Origin: Bacillota bacterium
GTDB lineage: Bacteria > Bacillota > Clostridia > Acetivibrionales > DTU013
Length of the DNA: 64,000 nucleotides
Assembly (NCBI GenBank): GCA_023411715.1
Contig: JAEYOM010000076.1
Coordinates: 1 to 64,000 of the forward strand
Direction of reading: 5' to 3'
Every line of letters starts with the position of its first letter. Within the stretch, counting starts at the first letter, position 1. The notes under the pieces were generated by a model. It saw nothing but the letters and a program-made list of their open reading frames with translations. It searched no databases and was not told the origin of the DNA. This document shows positions 42,831 to 51,193 of this stretch, piece after piece. A program made the position numbers and the translations under genes.

Positions 42831-44909
42831 TCATTCTGCCACATCCGTATGTGCCTCACTCTGTCGTATCTGGCTTGGATGCTTCCTGAAGAAGTCGACC
42901 CTGGGTTCAAGGAATTTCAGCCTGTGTTCGGCAGGCTCCTTCATAAAGCCATAGACCTTATCGAAAACGCGGTCCCAATGCCAGAATTCCTCACCGAAAC
43001 CAAGGTATTCACGGATCATTTCAGTACCTTCGGGAGCGATAGGATGCATAAGCACTGCTGCCGTCCTGACCATATGAAACATATCGATCAGAAGCTGAGC
43101 CCTAAGATCCTTATCATCAGCTTCATCAGCCTGTCTGGAGCGTCCCGACCAGTACTTGTTCATATTCCTGATGTAGTTGTCCATGAGGCTCATCACCTGG
43201 TGGAACCGGAATTCCGACATCAACCTTTCATACTCGAGTACGACCTTCTTCGCTTCCTCTGCAATCTCGAAGCTTACATCTCCGACCGGTATCCTTCCGT
43301 CGAAATATTTCTGTGCAGTATAGAAACAGGAGCGCACGGCGCGATTGAACACGTTCGACAGCAGGTTTCCCTCCTTGAGCACAGGATCGCTGTCCTTTTC
43401 AGCTGCTTTGGGATTGAATGGCTTCGGCTGGAAGCTCACGCTCTTGATGCCCAGCCCCAACCCTAGAAAATGCGCCCTCAACTGTTCTGCGGTATAATGC
43501 TCGAGGAGCTTGGCCGCCATTGGAGGTTTTACTGCGCCGCTGCTGCTGGCCTTCTTGTCAAGGAACAACAGATGATTGTTGACTATTAGCTCGGGAAGCT
43601 GAAGCTGACCATCACCGGGATGCGAAGAAGGCTCAGTTCCCTGCTGTCCCATGAACATCGCCATTTCGGCCGGCCCATAGAAGTAAACGTTATCTTCCCC
43701 GATAAACTGGTATACGCCCGCCTCACTGCTGCACCACCAGTCTTTCCATGAATCCCCGCCGCAGCCCTGCTGCTCGAGGTAGGCCATGGTGAAGGATATC
43801 GGAGCCCATAGGGATTCCGGCCATACCCATATCGTGAGATCCCCCATATTTTCTATTTCCGGCGCAGGAACGCCCCATTCGATATTACCGGTAAGTCTGA
43901 ACGGTACGAGCGTTTTTCCCGTGCGATATCTGACAGAACCGGCGCTTAAAAGTGAACAGGCTTTTTCCCTGTCTTCGAGGGTGTCGAACACCAGTGAGAA
44001 CGATGGTTTTCTTTCCTCGTCGATAATGGCATAGTGCGGCAGTTTGTCTGAAACAGCTTTGAAAAGTTCGGATTGATCACGTTTTATAAAAACGACGGGA
44101 GGCTCAAGGAACTCTCTTACGCTCTTAATGACAAATTCCCTTGTACCCGGCTTTTTTTCCGCCGTTTCCGACCATTCCCGGATCAGATCATGAAATTTAT
44201 CCAGCTTGAAGTACCAGTTCGTAACATCCCTCATCTCGGGCTTTTCTCCGGAAAGCGTACTTTTGGGGTTTATCAGCTCCGAGGGCATATACTGGTGGCC
44301 TAATGAGCACTCATCGGCATAACCCCTTTCGGACGAGCAGCCGGCAATCGGACATTGGCCGACGACCTGGCGTCCGTTCAGAAAAACTTCAAATTTTTTG
44401 TCATAGAACTGCGACGTGGTTATTTTTTGAAGATGGCCGTTTTCGTACAGGCGTTTTATAAAATCTTCGGAAACTTCCCTGTGGATCTCTGCAGCACGGC
44501 CTATCCCCGAGGCTGCAAAAAGGTTGGCGCTTATATTGTAAGCGTCCAGTACCTCCTTCTGCCGTTTATGATTTAATTCAACAAAATCCCGTATCGTGCC
44601 CTCAAAATCGCCGTCTTTCACAAGTTTACGGTAATGCTCCAGAATCGGCGAGCCATAGCAGTCCGTGCCCGAAATAAATATTACATTTTCTTTTCCAATA
44701 CGGTCCCGTAAAAAGCGGGCATAAGTGTCGGCGTGGACAAAGACGCCTCCTATGTGCCCAAGGTGCAGTTCCTTGTTACCGTACGGCATACCGCCCGTAA
44801 TGATTGCGCGTTTCGGGAATACAGGCCTTCCTGTCGTAGCGGATAGATTACCTGCCACAGTCCCATCTTTATAACCTTTCATATCCTTTCTTTCAAACCC
44901 TTCGCTCAT
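42831..44909 (-). CDS. Methionyl-tRNA synthetase-like class I synthetase, atypical KMSKS loop
   Basis: 692 residues. The Rossmann start MPYGNKELHLGH carries the HIGH motif as His49-Leu-Gly-His52. A zinc-knuckle-like insert CPIAGC...CSLGH and LINPKSTLSG resemble MetRS. The KMSKS position reads Lys453-Ala-Ser-Ser-Ser, so the second lysine is missing. An anticodon-binding helical domain follows; there is no C-terminal tRNA-binding EMAP domain. A T-box precedes it. It could be the working MetRS or a paralogue with altered specificity. ATG 44909 has GGAGG six bases upstream. Confidence 0.75.
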   Translation of the reverse strand: MSEGFERKDMKGYKDGTVAGNLSATTGRPVFPKRAIITGGMPYGNKELHLGHIGGVFVHADTYARFLRDRIGKENVIFISGTDCYGSPILEHYRKLVKDGDFEGTIRDFVELNHKRQKEVLDAYNISANLFAASGIGRAAEIHREVSEDFIKRLYENGHLQKITTSQFYDKKFEVFLNGRQVVGQCPIAGCSSERGYADECSLGHQYMPSELINPKSTLSGEKPEMRDVTNWYFKLDKFHDLIREWSETAEKKPGTREFVIKSVREFLEPPVVFIKRDQSELFKAVSDKLPHYAIIDEERKPSFSLVFDTLEDREKACSLLSAGSVRYRTGKTLVPFRLTGNIEWGVPAPEIENMGDLTIWVWPESLWAPISFTMAYLEQQGCGGDSWKDWWCSSEAGVYQFIGEDNVYFYGPAEMAMFMGQQGTEPSSHPGDGQLQLPELIVNNHLLFLDKKASSSGAVKPPMAAKLLEHYTAEQLRAHFLGLGLGIKSVSFQPKPFNPKAAEKDSDPVLKEGNLLSNVFNRAVRSCFYTAQKYFDGRIPVGDVSFEIAEEAKKVVLEYERLMSEFRFHQVMSLMDNYIRNMNKYWSGRSRQADEADDKDLRAQLLIDMFHMVRTAAVLMHPIAPEGTEMIREYLGFGEEFWHWDRVFDKVYGFMKEPAEHRLKFLEPRVDFFRKHPSQIRQSEAHTDVAE

Positions 44910-44971
44910 ATTGCACCTCCGCATTAATAATATATCTTTTGTACCTGAACGGTCTGCTTCTTGATCCGACT

Positions 44972-45272
44972 AAAAAAGCCCTCGCCTCCAGGAACCTGTC
45001 CTGGGGACGAGAGCTATGCTTCGTGATACCACCCCTGTTTGCCGTTGCTTCACAGCAGCGGCCTCTGCCAGTACGCCGCATGATATGCGGTTATACTGCG
45101 GCACAATAACGGGTGCGACCGCTGCAGCCTACGTTGGTATGGTCCGATCATACGGTCGTATCATCGTTGATACCGTTCGATGCAGTGCTCAAAGGCCTGT
45201 TCGGTTCGTTCCGCCGTTCCCGTTCTCAGCTTCAGGGATCTCTGTACCGGTAAATCACGAACTTACTTTCCC
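44972..45272 (-). ncRNA. T-box leader of the MetRS-like gene
   Basis: On the minus strand: AAAGTAAG, AGAGA, GCTG and GGAAC boxes of stem I (45272-45175); the T-box GGGGTGGTATCACG (45036-45023); and a strong terminator hairpin (45014-44978) followed by six T. TGGT predicts pairing with a tRNA ending ACCA. The stem I base GTTCG/CGAAC leaves AGCACTGCAT (45189-45180) as the specifier side. By the usual spacing to GAAC, the codon would read TGC followed by A; ATG is not present there. The specifier is tentative. Confidence 0.88.
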
Positions 45273-45388
45273 TTATCATTGCATATTGCTTATTTTACTG
45301 TATTATATTCTTGCACGATCCGTTTGTAAATATTATTTTTATTACGTTTAGAATAATCTCCATCAGCTAAAGTGATCCTATTTAAAAA

Positions 45389-46108
45389 TTACCAATTAAT
45401 CCTAATTAGATTATCAAGCTTTGCAGCTGTAATAAACATGCCTGCACCCATGAGTATAGGCATAAGACCAAATATCCAACAAAGTAACTTTGAATGTAGT
45501 TGTTCTTTAAATTCCTTAAATAGTTTTCGATATGCAAAGTAAAAACAGATTAATGAAATGGCAACTGAGACAGTAGGCCAAAAATATATTCTGGGATTTG
45601 AAAGTATAAGTGCCGGTTGACTATCTGTTATTGGCCTGAATTTATCCATTGACATTGGAAAATTTAATTGCTTAATAGCCTTCAAGCCCCATTCTACTTC
45701 ATCTGCCATACGAACTTTATTACGAAGAGCTCCGGTAAAAAACGGAATAACTCCCGCTAGGCGATTTAAAGCATTACTTACAGCTGCAGCTCCAATAATA
45801 AGTGTTAATACATTTGTTTTACTTCTTTTATATAACAAAACAGTAAGTAAAATTGCCAATATCCAATTTGTAAAAGGACCCAACAAACCGGAAGAGTTTA
45901 ATATACCTGTCTCTAATGTTTCAGAACGAAAGTTTGGGTCACTAGGCTTTTTACCTATGTCACCGACTTGATTGAATCCAGTACTGATATGGGTTCCATC
46001 TAGTTGTGCTCCAAAACCATGACCACATTCATGTATAAAGTTGAACAATGTTAATCCGATAAACAGCAATACTGCCCATAGAACAATAAACTCTATATTT
46101 TTTTTCAC
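45389..46108 (-). CDS. Polytopic M50-like putative metalloprotease
   Basis: 239 residues with five to six membrane helices. HECGHG (residues about 27-32) in the first helix is a HExxH zinc motif embedded in the membrane, as in M50 site-2 proteases; a clear second NPDG-type motif is not seen, so proteolysis is not proven. The gene is markedly AT-rich compared with its neighbours. GTG 46108 is the start, with GGGGG upstream. Transfer from elsewhere is possible. Confidence 0.65.
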   Translation of the reverse strand: MKKNIEFIVLWAVLLFIGLTLFNFIHECGHGFGAQLDGTHISTGFNQVGDIGKKPSDPNFRSETLETGILNSSGLLGPFTNWILAILLTVLLYKRSKTNVLTLIIGAAAVSNALNRLAGVIPFFTGALRNKVRMADEVEWGLKAIKQLNFPMSMDKFRPITDSQPALILSNPRIYFWPTVSVAISLICFYFAYRKLFKEFKEQLHSKLLCWIFGLMPILMGAGMFITAAKLDNLIRINW

Positions 46109-46237
46109 TCATTTTCCCCCTTAAAGTGCTTCACACCAAAATACTCTCCTTTTTCACGCCAAAGCTAGGATAACTTGCTACTCATTTTGTCACTTTGGGC
46201 TTCATCCTAAATGGAATTTAGTTTCTCGCTAGCAGCG

Positions 46238-47503
46238 TTATTTCATAGTGTTATAAATATAATTCAGGCAATCATCCTGCTCTTTAAAATATGAAGTTGC
46301 TTTCAAAGGCGTTTCGACATCAGGATAAAGCGAATCGGTATCTTCGTCGGTAGTTTTGAAGTAATTGCTCGAATATTGGATATCCAGGCCTAAATTCGAT
46401 AAATGCAGTATCTTAACCTCTCCAAAATGGTTTGGTCTGCCTCCGGTCGGTTCGCCGATCATTACAGCATTCGTTTTCTGCTTGAGATCCATAGCATTCA
46501 ATATAGCGGATGAAAACGTCCTTCTGCCGACTATTACATAAAGGCCGTCCTTGCTGTTTATGGAACTGCGCTTTTTTATCTCACTGATGAACGGATCGAA
46601 AACCATTGAATTTCCGCCTCCGTTGTCGCGCAGGTCTATGACCATGGCTTTGGCTTTTTTACTGTCTACAGTATTGAATACATCCCTGGTAAATTCATTG
46701 AAAGGGTAATCCTTCATATTTGAACATGAGTTATATTTTACATAAACTATGCCGGTCTTTTCATCGTATTGATACCAGTAGATATCATCCTTTTGCTGCG
46801 GAAGCGGGTATAAAGCCCTGAACTCTTTGTTATCCGAAAGCATTTTTATATCGCTCGTGTTCTTCATATTTACAGGGCGAACGAAAATATCCCGGCTTTC
46901 AAATGAAAACATCACCTCATCACTTTCTGTGACCCCTGAAATCTTTAATACGTCGAACGAATCGAGCATGCTGCAGAACTGACTTTTCGATATTGCCTGA
47001 TTATCCTGGGATATGTATGGTTTCAGCTTATCGCGCAGCGTTTCGATATTGTAACCGTTTACTGCAATGAGTTTTTTGCCCCACAGCTCCTTATATTCTT
47101 CTGTTGTATTTATCAGATAGATGCCGTCTTCAAATTCGAAAAAGCTGAATGGATAGAACGATTCTCCTCTTATATTTACGCAGGTATGGCTGTCTCTTAC
47201 CGAATTTACTATTCTCGCGAGCTCAGCCTTTATCTCAAGATCGCTCAGTTCCCCGACACGGCTTATCAGTTGTTCCATTTCATTATCAAACTCTTCCTTT
47301 GATAAATAAAAAAACAGATTTTTATGTAAAGCAGGCAGCTTTTGCTCGACAAACCTCAGATCAGCCGTCCATTTCTTTACATTATCTCCCTCACTGACAA
47401 CAGGTGTGGCAGTTGTCCTGTTAAACAGGTTGAAAAGAAATATGCCCGCGGCAGTACAAAAAATCAGTATGGCCGCCAGAATAACAATAAGTTTTTTTGA
47501 CAT
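46238..47503 (-). CDS. S41 family peptidase-like exported protein
   Basis: 421 residues. An N-terminal signal or anchor (about 5-25) is followed by an S41 (tail-specific protease-like) domain: VYVKYNSCSNM, MVIDLRDNGGGNS and GRRTFSSAILNAM with the likely nucleophile serine in TFSSA, then GEPTGGRPNHFGE. No PDZ domain is seen. The substrate is unknown. It lies beside the M50-like gene on the same strand, with a 129-base gap. Confidence 0.82.
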   Translation of the reverse strand: MSKKLIVILAAILIFCTAAGIFLFNLFNRTTATPVVSEGDNVKKWTADLRFVEQKLPALHKNLFFYLSKEEFDNEMEQLISRVGELSDLEIKAELARIVNSVRDSHTCVNIRGESFYPFSFFEFEDGIYLINTTEEYKELWGKKLIAVNGYNIETLRDKLKPYISQDNQAISKSQFCSMLDSFDVLKISGVTESDEVMFSFESRDIFVRPVNMKNTSDIKMLSDNKEFRALYPLPQQKDDIYWYQYDEKTGIVYVKYNSCSNMKDYPFNEFTRDVFNTVDSKKAKAMVIDLRDNGGGNSMVFDPFISEIKKRSSINSKDGLYVIVGRRTFSSAILNAMDLKQKTNAVMIGEPTGGRPNHFGEVKILHLSNLGLDIQYSSNYFKTTDEDTDSLYPDVETPLKATSYFKEQDDCLNYIYNTMK

Positions 47504-47620
47504 TGCTTACATTACCTCATATCTTTTCAAAATAAAATGAACATACAGTTGATGTACGTTCATTGATATGATACGAAAAATTTATAGCTAAGTCTCAATT
47601 TGTAAATATATTCTCGGATT

Positions 47621-48472
47621 TCAGGCGTATATCTTTTTATCTATGCACAGCTGTGCGCGTTCCCTTGTCTTTACGTCTGATTTCAGCGCATTTTCGAGGA
47701 AGCCAGGATGATCGTTGAGGAATGCTTTCATCGATTCACGAGGATTTGCGGTATATTTGAGCAACATGTCATGCTGGCCATTGGTTATCAGCCCCATTTC
47801 AAGCGCTTTATCGAAGAATTTCCTGTCTATCGACACCATTGCAAATGAGCAGATATTATTTTTTTCAAGGAGCTCCCCTCCGCCCTGGAGCCTGTCTACC
47901 ACCACCACACTTGAGGCCAGCTGTCCGCATATATTCTTTATCGCAGGTATCCAGGCCCTCTCGTAACTCGAAGCTTCCGTGATCAGGTCTGCTATATGCA
48001 GTACATTTGCTCCGTTGATCGTCTCAGCTTCACAGGTTTCACCCTTGTCGGTTATTACCGAGCTCAAGTCCTTGAAAATAGTGATATGCGGTTTCCCGAG
48101 TTTTTGGGCAATAATCAGTGAAAAGAACCAGTCGCGGCGTTCTCCTCCCGAAATAAAGTCGATGCATTCAAGATCGATATTGTTTTTGATAAATTCGAGC
48201 ATAGTGTCAATGAGGCCTTTATATATCTCATCGGAGGCATAGTTTTTTCCTATAAGCTGAAGCAGCTTTTCCGGGCAGTCCAGTTTATCCGATTTTAACG
48301 CGTCGATCTCTTCAAGCAGCTCAAGAGCCGTTTTCTCACTGCCGTAAAGGAAATGAGTGTTTATGTAATATGGGCCTATCGTACCGGAGGTATACCAGAA
48401 GGGCTTGTCCTCCGGGCAGACCCTGACCGCATTCGTTTTGAACAACCAGTTTACCAGTTTCTCATCTGACAT
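47621..48472 (-). CDS. Orotate phosphoribosyltransferase-like protein (long form)
   Basis: 283 residues, longer than the usual 210. N-terminal FWYTSGTIGPYYINTHFLYG and ISGGERRDWFFSLIIAQKLGKPH fit a PRTase fold of the PyrE type. The PRPP loop reads VLHIADLITEASS rather than the usual DDVITTGGS. Position at the end of the pyr block, which otherwise lacks pyrE, supports conversion of orotate to OMP. The atypical PRPP loop leaves some doubt. GGAGG precedes the ATG. Confidence 0.72.
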   Translation of the reverse strand: MSDEKLVNWLFKTNAVRVCPEDKPFWYTSGTIGPYYINTHFLYGSEKTALELLEEIDALKSDKLDCPEKLLQLIGKNYASDEIYKGLIDTMLEFIKNNIDLECIDFISGGERRDWFFSLIIAQKLGKPHITIFKDLSSVITDKGETCEAETINGANVLHIADLITEASSYERAWIPAIKNICGQLASSVVVVDRLQGGGELLEKNNICSFAMVSIDRKFFDKALEMGLITNGQHDMLLKYTANPRESMKAFLNDHPGFLENALKSDVKTRERAQLCIDKKIYA

Positions 48473-48504
48473 GTTTCGTTTCCTCCATAGCTCAATTTAT
48501 TCAG

Positions 48505-48575
48505 TCCGGCCATCAGGCTCGGTCGGTTTCGGCCATCAGGCTCGGTCAGTTTCGGCCATCAGGCTCGGTTGGTCC
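48505..48575. repeat. 23-bp tandem repeat between pyr genes
   Basis: Three copies of CCATCAGGCTCGGTCGGTTTCGG with one or two changes each, in the spacer between the histidine phosphatase and the pyrE-like gene. Confidence 0.85.
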
Positions 48576-49298
48576 TTAGGACCGATTAATTTTAGGATCG
48601 TTCTGTTTCGGCTTTTCATCTTCCCTGGCTTTGACTTTCTTCATATAATCCTCCCACCAATCCTGATTTACGACCGTTCCGAGGTCGTCTCCAAGGTGGG
48701 TCGAATCGCCCTCGGTCACGGTGCGGAAATTACCGTCCTCATAGTCTATCACCGTGATCGCAGTATTGTCGCACCAGGCTATATTGCACATCTCTTCCAG
48801 TGAACAATTCCTGAACCGACACAACATCGCCCTTATGGCAGTGCCATGTGTCACGATACAGATATTCTTCCCTTCATTCGAACGAATAATCTGCATCACT
48901 TCATCCAGCAGCCTTTTCTGGAATTCCTCCATCGACTCGCCGTTCGGCATTTTATGAGCAAACGGACGATTTTCCCAGGTATCGTATTCTTCAGGCCAGC
49001 GCTCTTCCAGCTCCGTCCACGTCCGGTCTTCCCAATCTCCTCCGTTTATTTCCCTGAGATTGTCCGAGGTCGTAACAGGAAGCCCTTTTATATCTGAAAT
49101 ATAGGATGCAGTCTGCATTGTACGTTTCAGACTGCTCGAATATATAACGTCTATATCGACATCCTTGAGTCTTTCTGCAACGCGTTTCGCCTGCATATGG
49201 CCCTTCGGGGTTATTTCCGAATCCGTCCAACCGTGAAACCGCCTGATCTTATTTCCTTCAGCCTCCGCGTGTCTCACAAAAATCAATCTGGTCCTCAT
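48576..49298 (-). CDS. Histidine phosphatase family protein
   Basis: 240 residues. Catalytic RHAEAEGN near the N-terminus, the second conserved segment SSSLKRTMQTA, and VTHGTAIRAML with the second histidine. The family includes phosphoglycerate mutases and small-molecule phosphatases. Lying 28 bases after pyrD and before the pyrE-like gene, it may act on a nucleotide or on PRPP-related phosphates; that is inference. The last 35 residues are Lys/Asp-rich. Confidence 0.82.
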   Translation of the reverse strand: MRTRLIFVRHAEAEGNKIRRFHGWTDSEITPKGHMQAKRVAERLKDVDIDVIYSSSLKRTMQTASYISDIKGLPVTTSDNLREINGGDWEDRTWTELEERWPEEYDTWENRPFAHKMPNGESMEEFQKRLLDEVMQIIRSNEGKNICIVTHGTAIRAMLCRFRNCSLEEMCNIAWCDNTAITVIDYEDGNFRTVTEGDSTHLGDDLGTVVNQDWWEDYMKKVKAREDEKPKQNDPKINRS

Positions 49299-49326
49299 TG
49301 CAACACCTTCAAACGCAAAATTTTTT

Positions 49327-50247
49327 TCAATCGTTAAGAACTAGCTTTCCGGTAATATCACCGACACAATGCAAACTGTGTCTTTGCATATATTTTTCTA
49401 TACCCTCGCATACTTTTATACAGGCGTCGGGATAAATAAGTGCGGCTGTACCGACCATCACCGCCGAAGCGCCTGCCAGCAGGAATTCCACGGCGTCGTT
49501 TCCGTTCGATATGCCACCCATGCCAATGACCGGTATTTTTACCGCACGGGAGACCTCGTAGACCATTCTGACTGCAACAGGCTTCACCGCCGGACCTGAT
49601 AGCCCGCCGGTATTATTTGCAAGAATCGGACGTCTAGTTTCAATATCTATTGCCATTCCGAGCAGCGTATTTATGAGAGAAAGTGCGTCCGCGCCCGCAT
49701 CTTCCGCCGCGACGGCTATTTCGGCTATGTTCCCTGCATTTGGGGTTAGCTTTACGATCAGTGGCTTTGAACAGTTTTTTCTTACCTGCGAAGTGATCTC
49801 ACCGATCCCTGAAGAAGAATTGCCGAATGCCACACAGCCGGCTTTTACGTTGGGGCACGAAACATTCAGTTCTATTGCGTCGATATCGGACCCGGACAGT
49901 ATCCTCGCCATCTCGCAGTATTCATCTATCGTATTTCCTGCAATATTGGCAATTACAGCTGCGGAATACTGCCGCAAAAAAGGTATCTCATTTTCTATGA
50001 AGGCCCTTACGCCGGGATTCTGCAAACCTACACTGTTAAGCATGCCCGCCGGCGTCTCAACCACTCTCGGCGGTTTGTTGCCCTGGCGCGGTTCGAGCGT
50101 AAGCCCCTTGACACTTATGCCACCCAGCCTGTTCAGATCTATGAAGGCGGAGTGCTCCCTGCCGAAGCCGAACGTTCCCGAAGCTGCGATCACAGGGTTT
50201 TTTAGTTTCAATCCGCCTATTTCTACTGCCATATCCAGAGCTTTCAC
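49327..50247 (-). CDS. pyrD: Dihydroorotate dehydrogenase B, catalytic subunit
   Basis: 306 residues. FMN-binding barrel with NPVIAASGTFGFG, the catalytic cysteine in NVSCPNVKAG (class 1B has Cys where class 2 has Ser), and IGMGGISNGNDAVEFLLAGA. It works with PyrK, encoded upstream, to pass electrons from dihydroorotate to NAD. The start is GTG 50247, six bases after ACGGAGG. Confidence 0.95.
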   Translation of the reverse strand: MKALDMAVEIGGLKLKNPVIAASGTFGFGREHSAFIDLNRLGGISVKGLTLEPRQGNKPPRVVETPAGMLNSVGLQNPGVRAFIENEIPFLRQYSAAVIANIAGNTIDEYCEMARILSGSDIDAIELNVSCPNVKAGCVAFGNSSSGIGEITSQVRKNCSKPLIVKLTPNAGNIAEIAVAAEDAGADALSLINTLLGMAIDIETRRPILANNTGGLSGPAVKPVAVRMVYEVSRAVKIPVIGMGGISNGNDAVEFLLAGASAVMVGTAALIYPDACIKVCEGIEKYMQRHSLHCVGDITGKLVLND

Positions 50248-50323
50248 TTCATACCTCCGTACCGGGCGTGTACCCGCCAGTTCAGCACAACACGCGAGGA
50301 CTCACCCGAATGATCGATTCATT

Positions 50324-51133
50324 TTACTCAAAAACAACGTCCCTGCCGTTGAATACCGGGCCGTCCTTGCACACATGGCTGTACTGCCAGCCGCTTTCCT
50401 TGCCCTTCTCTCCGCCGCTTTCTGCTGCACGGGTCTTGCAAGCGCATACCAGGCAGGTCCCGAAGCCGCAGCCCATCCTTTGTTCCATAGATACCTGGCA
50501 GGCCGCTCCATTCTCTTCTGCGATCTGCACCGTTTTTTTCAGCATAGGCATAGGGCCGCATACATAGATCATATCATAATGCTCGGATAACAGGTCGATT
50601 TTTAGCAGGTCGGTCACGAACCCGCGTGTGCCGCAGCTTCCGTCGTCTGTTGCTATCTCTAGCGACACGGAGCTTTCCCTGAACTCTTTTTCCAGAACGA
50701 CGAGCTCGGCCGATCTGAAGCCCAGATACGCTCTTCTGACTACCGCCCCGCTCTCTTTCAGTATGAACAGCAGCGGGAATACGCCTATACCCCCTCCGAC
50801 AACTGCTATCCTGCCGTACCTGATATCAAGGTCGAAGCTGTTTCCCAGAGGTCCTAAAACATCGAGCTTGTCTCCGGGCTTTTTCTTTGTCAGCAATTCG
50901 GTACCGCGGCCCTTTTTCTGAAAAACAAGATCATAAGTGCCATTCTTTCTGTCTGTGGAACAAATGCTGATTGGCCGCCTCAACAGCGCTTCATTGCCTT
51001 CGCAGCACTTGATGTTCACAAACTGTCCAGGCTGCGCCAGCGAGGATATATACTCCGACTCGACCTTCATCCTGTATATATCCTCTGCAAGCAGCTCTGT
51101 CTGAAGTACTCTGTTAATCAATTGTTTAGGCAT
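50324..51133 (-). CDS. pyrK: Dihydroorotate dehydrogenase B, electron transfer subunit
   Basis: 269 residues. FAD domain with RRPISICS, NAD-binding GGGIGVFPLLFI, and a C-terminal 2Fe-2S site (MGCGFGTCLVCAC ... HVCKDGPVF). It links the PyrD FMN to NAD. GGGAGGG precedes ATG 51133. It lies between carB and pyrD. Confidence 0.96.
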   Translation of the reverse strand: MPKQLINRVLQTELLAEDIYRMKVESEYISSLAQPGQFVNIKCCEGNEALLRRPISICSTDRKNGTYDLVFQKKGRGTELLTKKKPGDKLDVLGPLGNSFDLDIRYGRIAVVGGGIGVFPLLFILKESGAVVRRAYLGFRSAELVVLEKEFRESSVSLEIATDDGSCGTRGFVTDLLKIDLLSEHYDMIYVCGPMPMLKKTVQIAEENGAACQVSMEQRMGCGFGTCLVCACKTRAAESGGEKGKESGWQYSHVCKDGPVFNGRDVVFE

Positions 51134-51193
51134 TTTACCCTCCCGTTGGACGTTTTAAAGGAAATTCGCGCCACTGGCGCTAAACGTCCTCCC

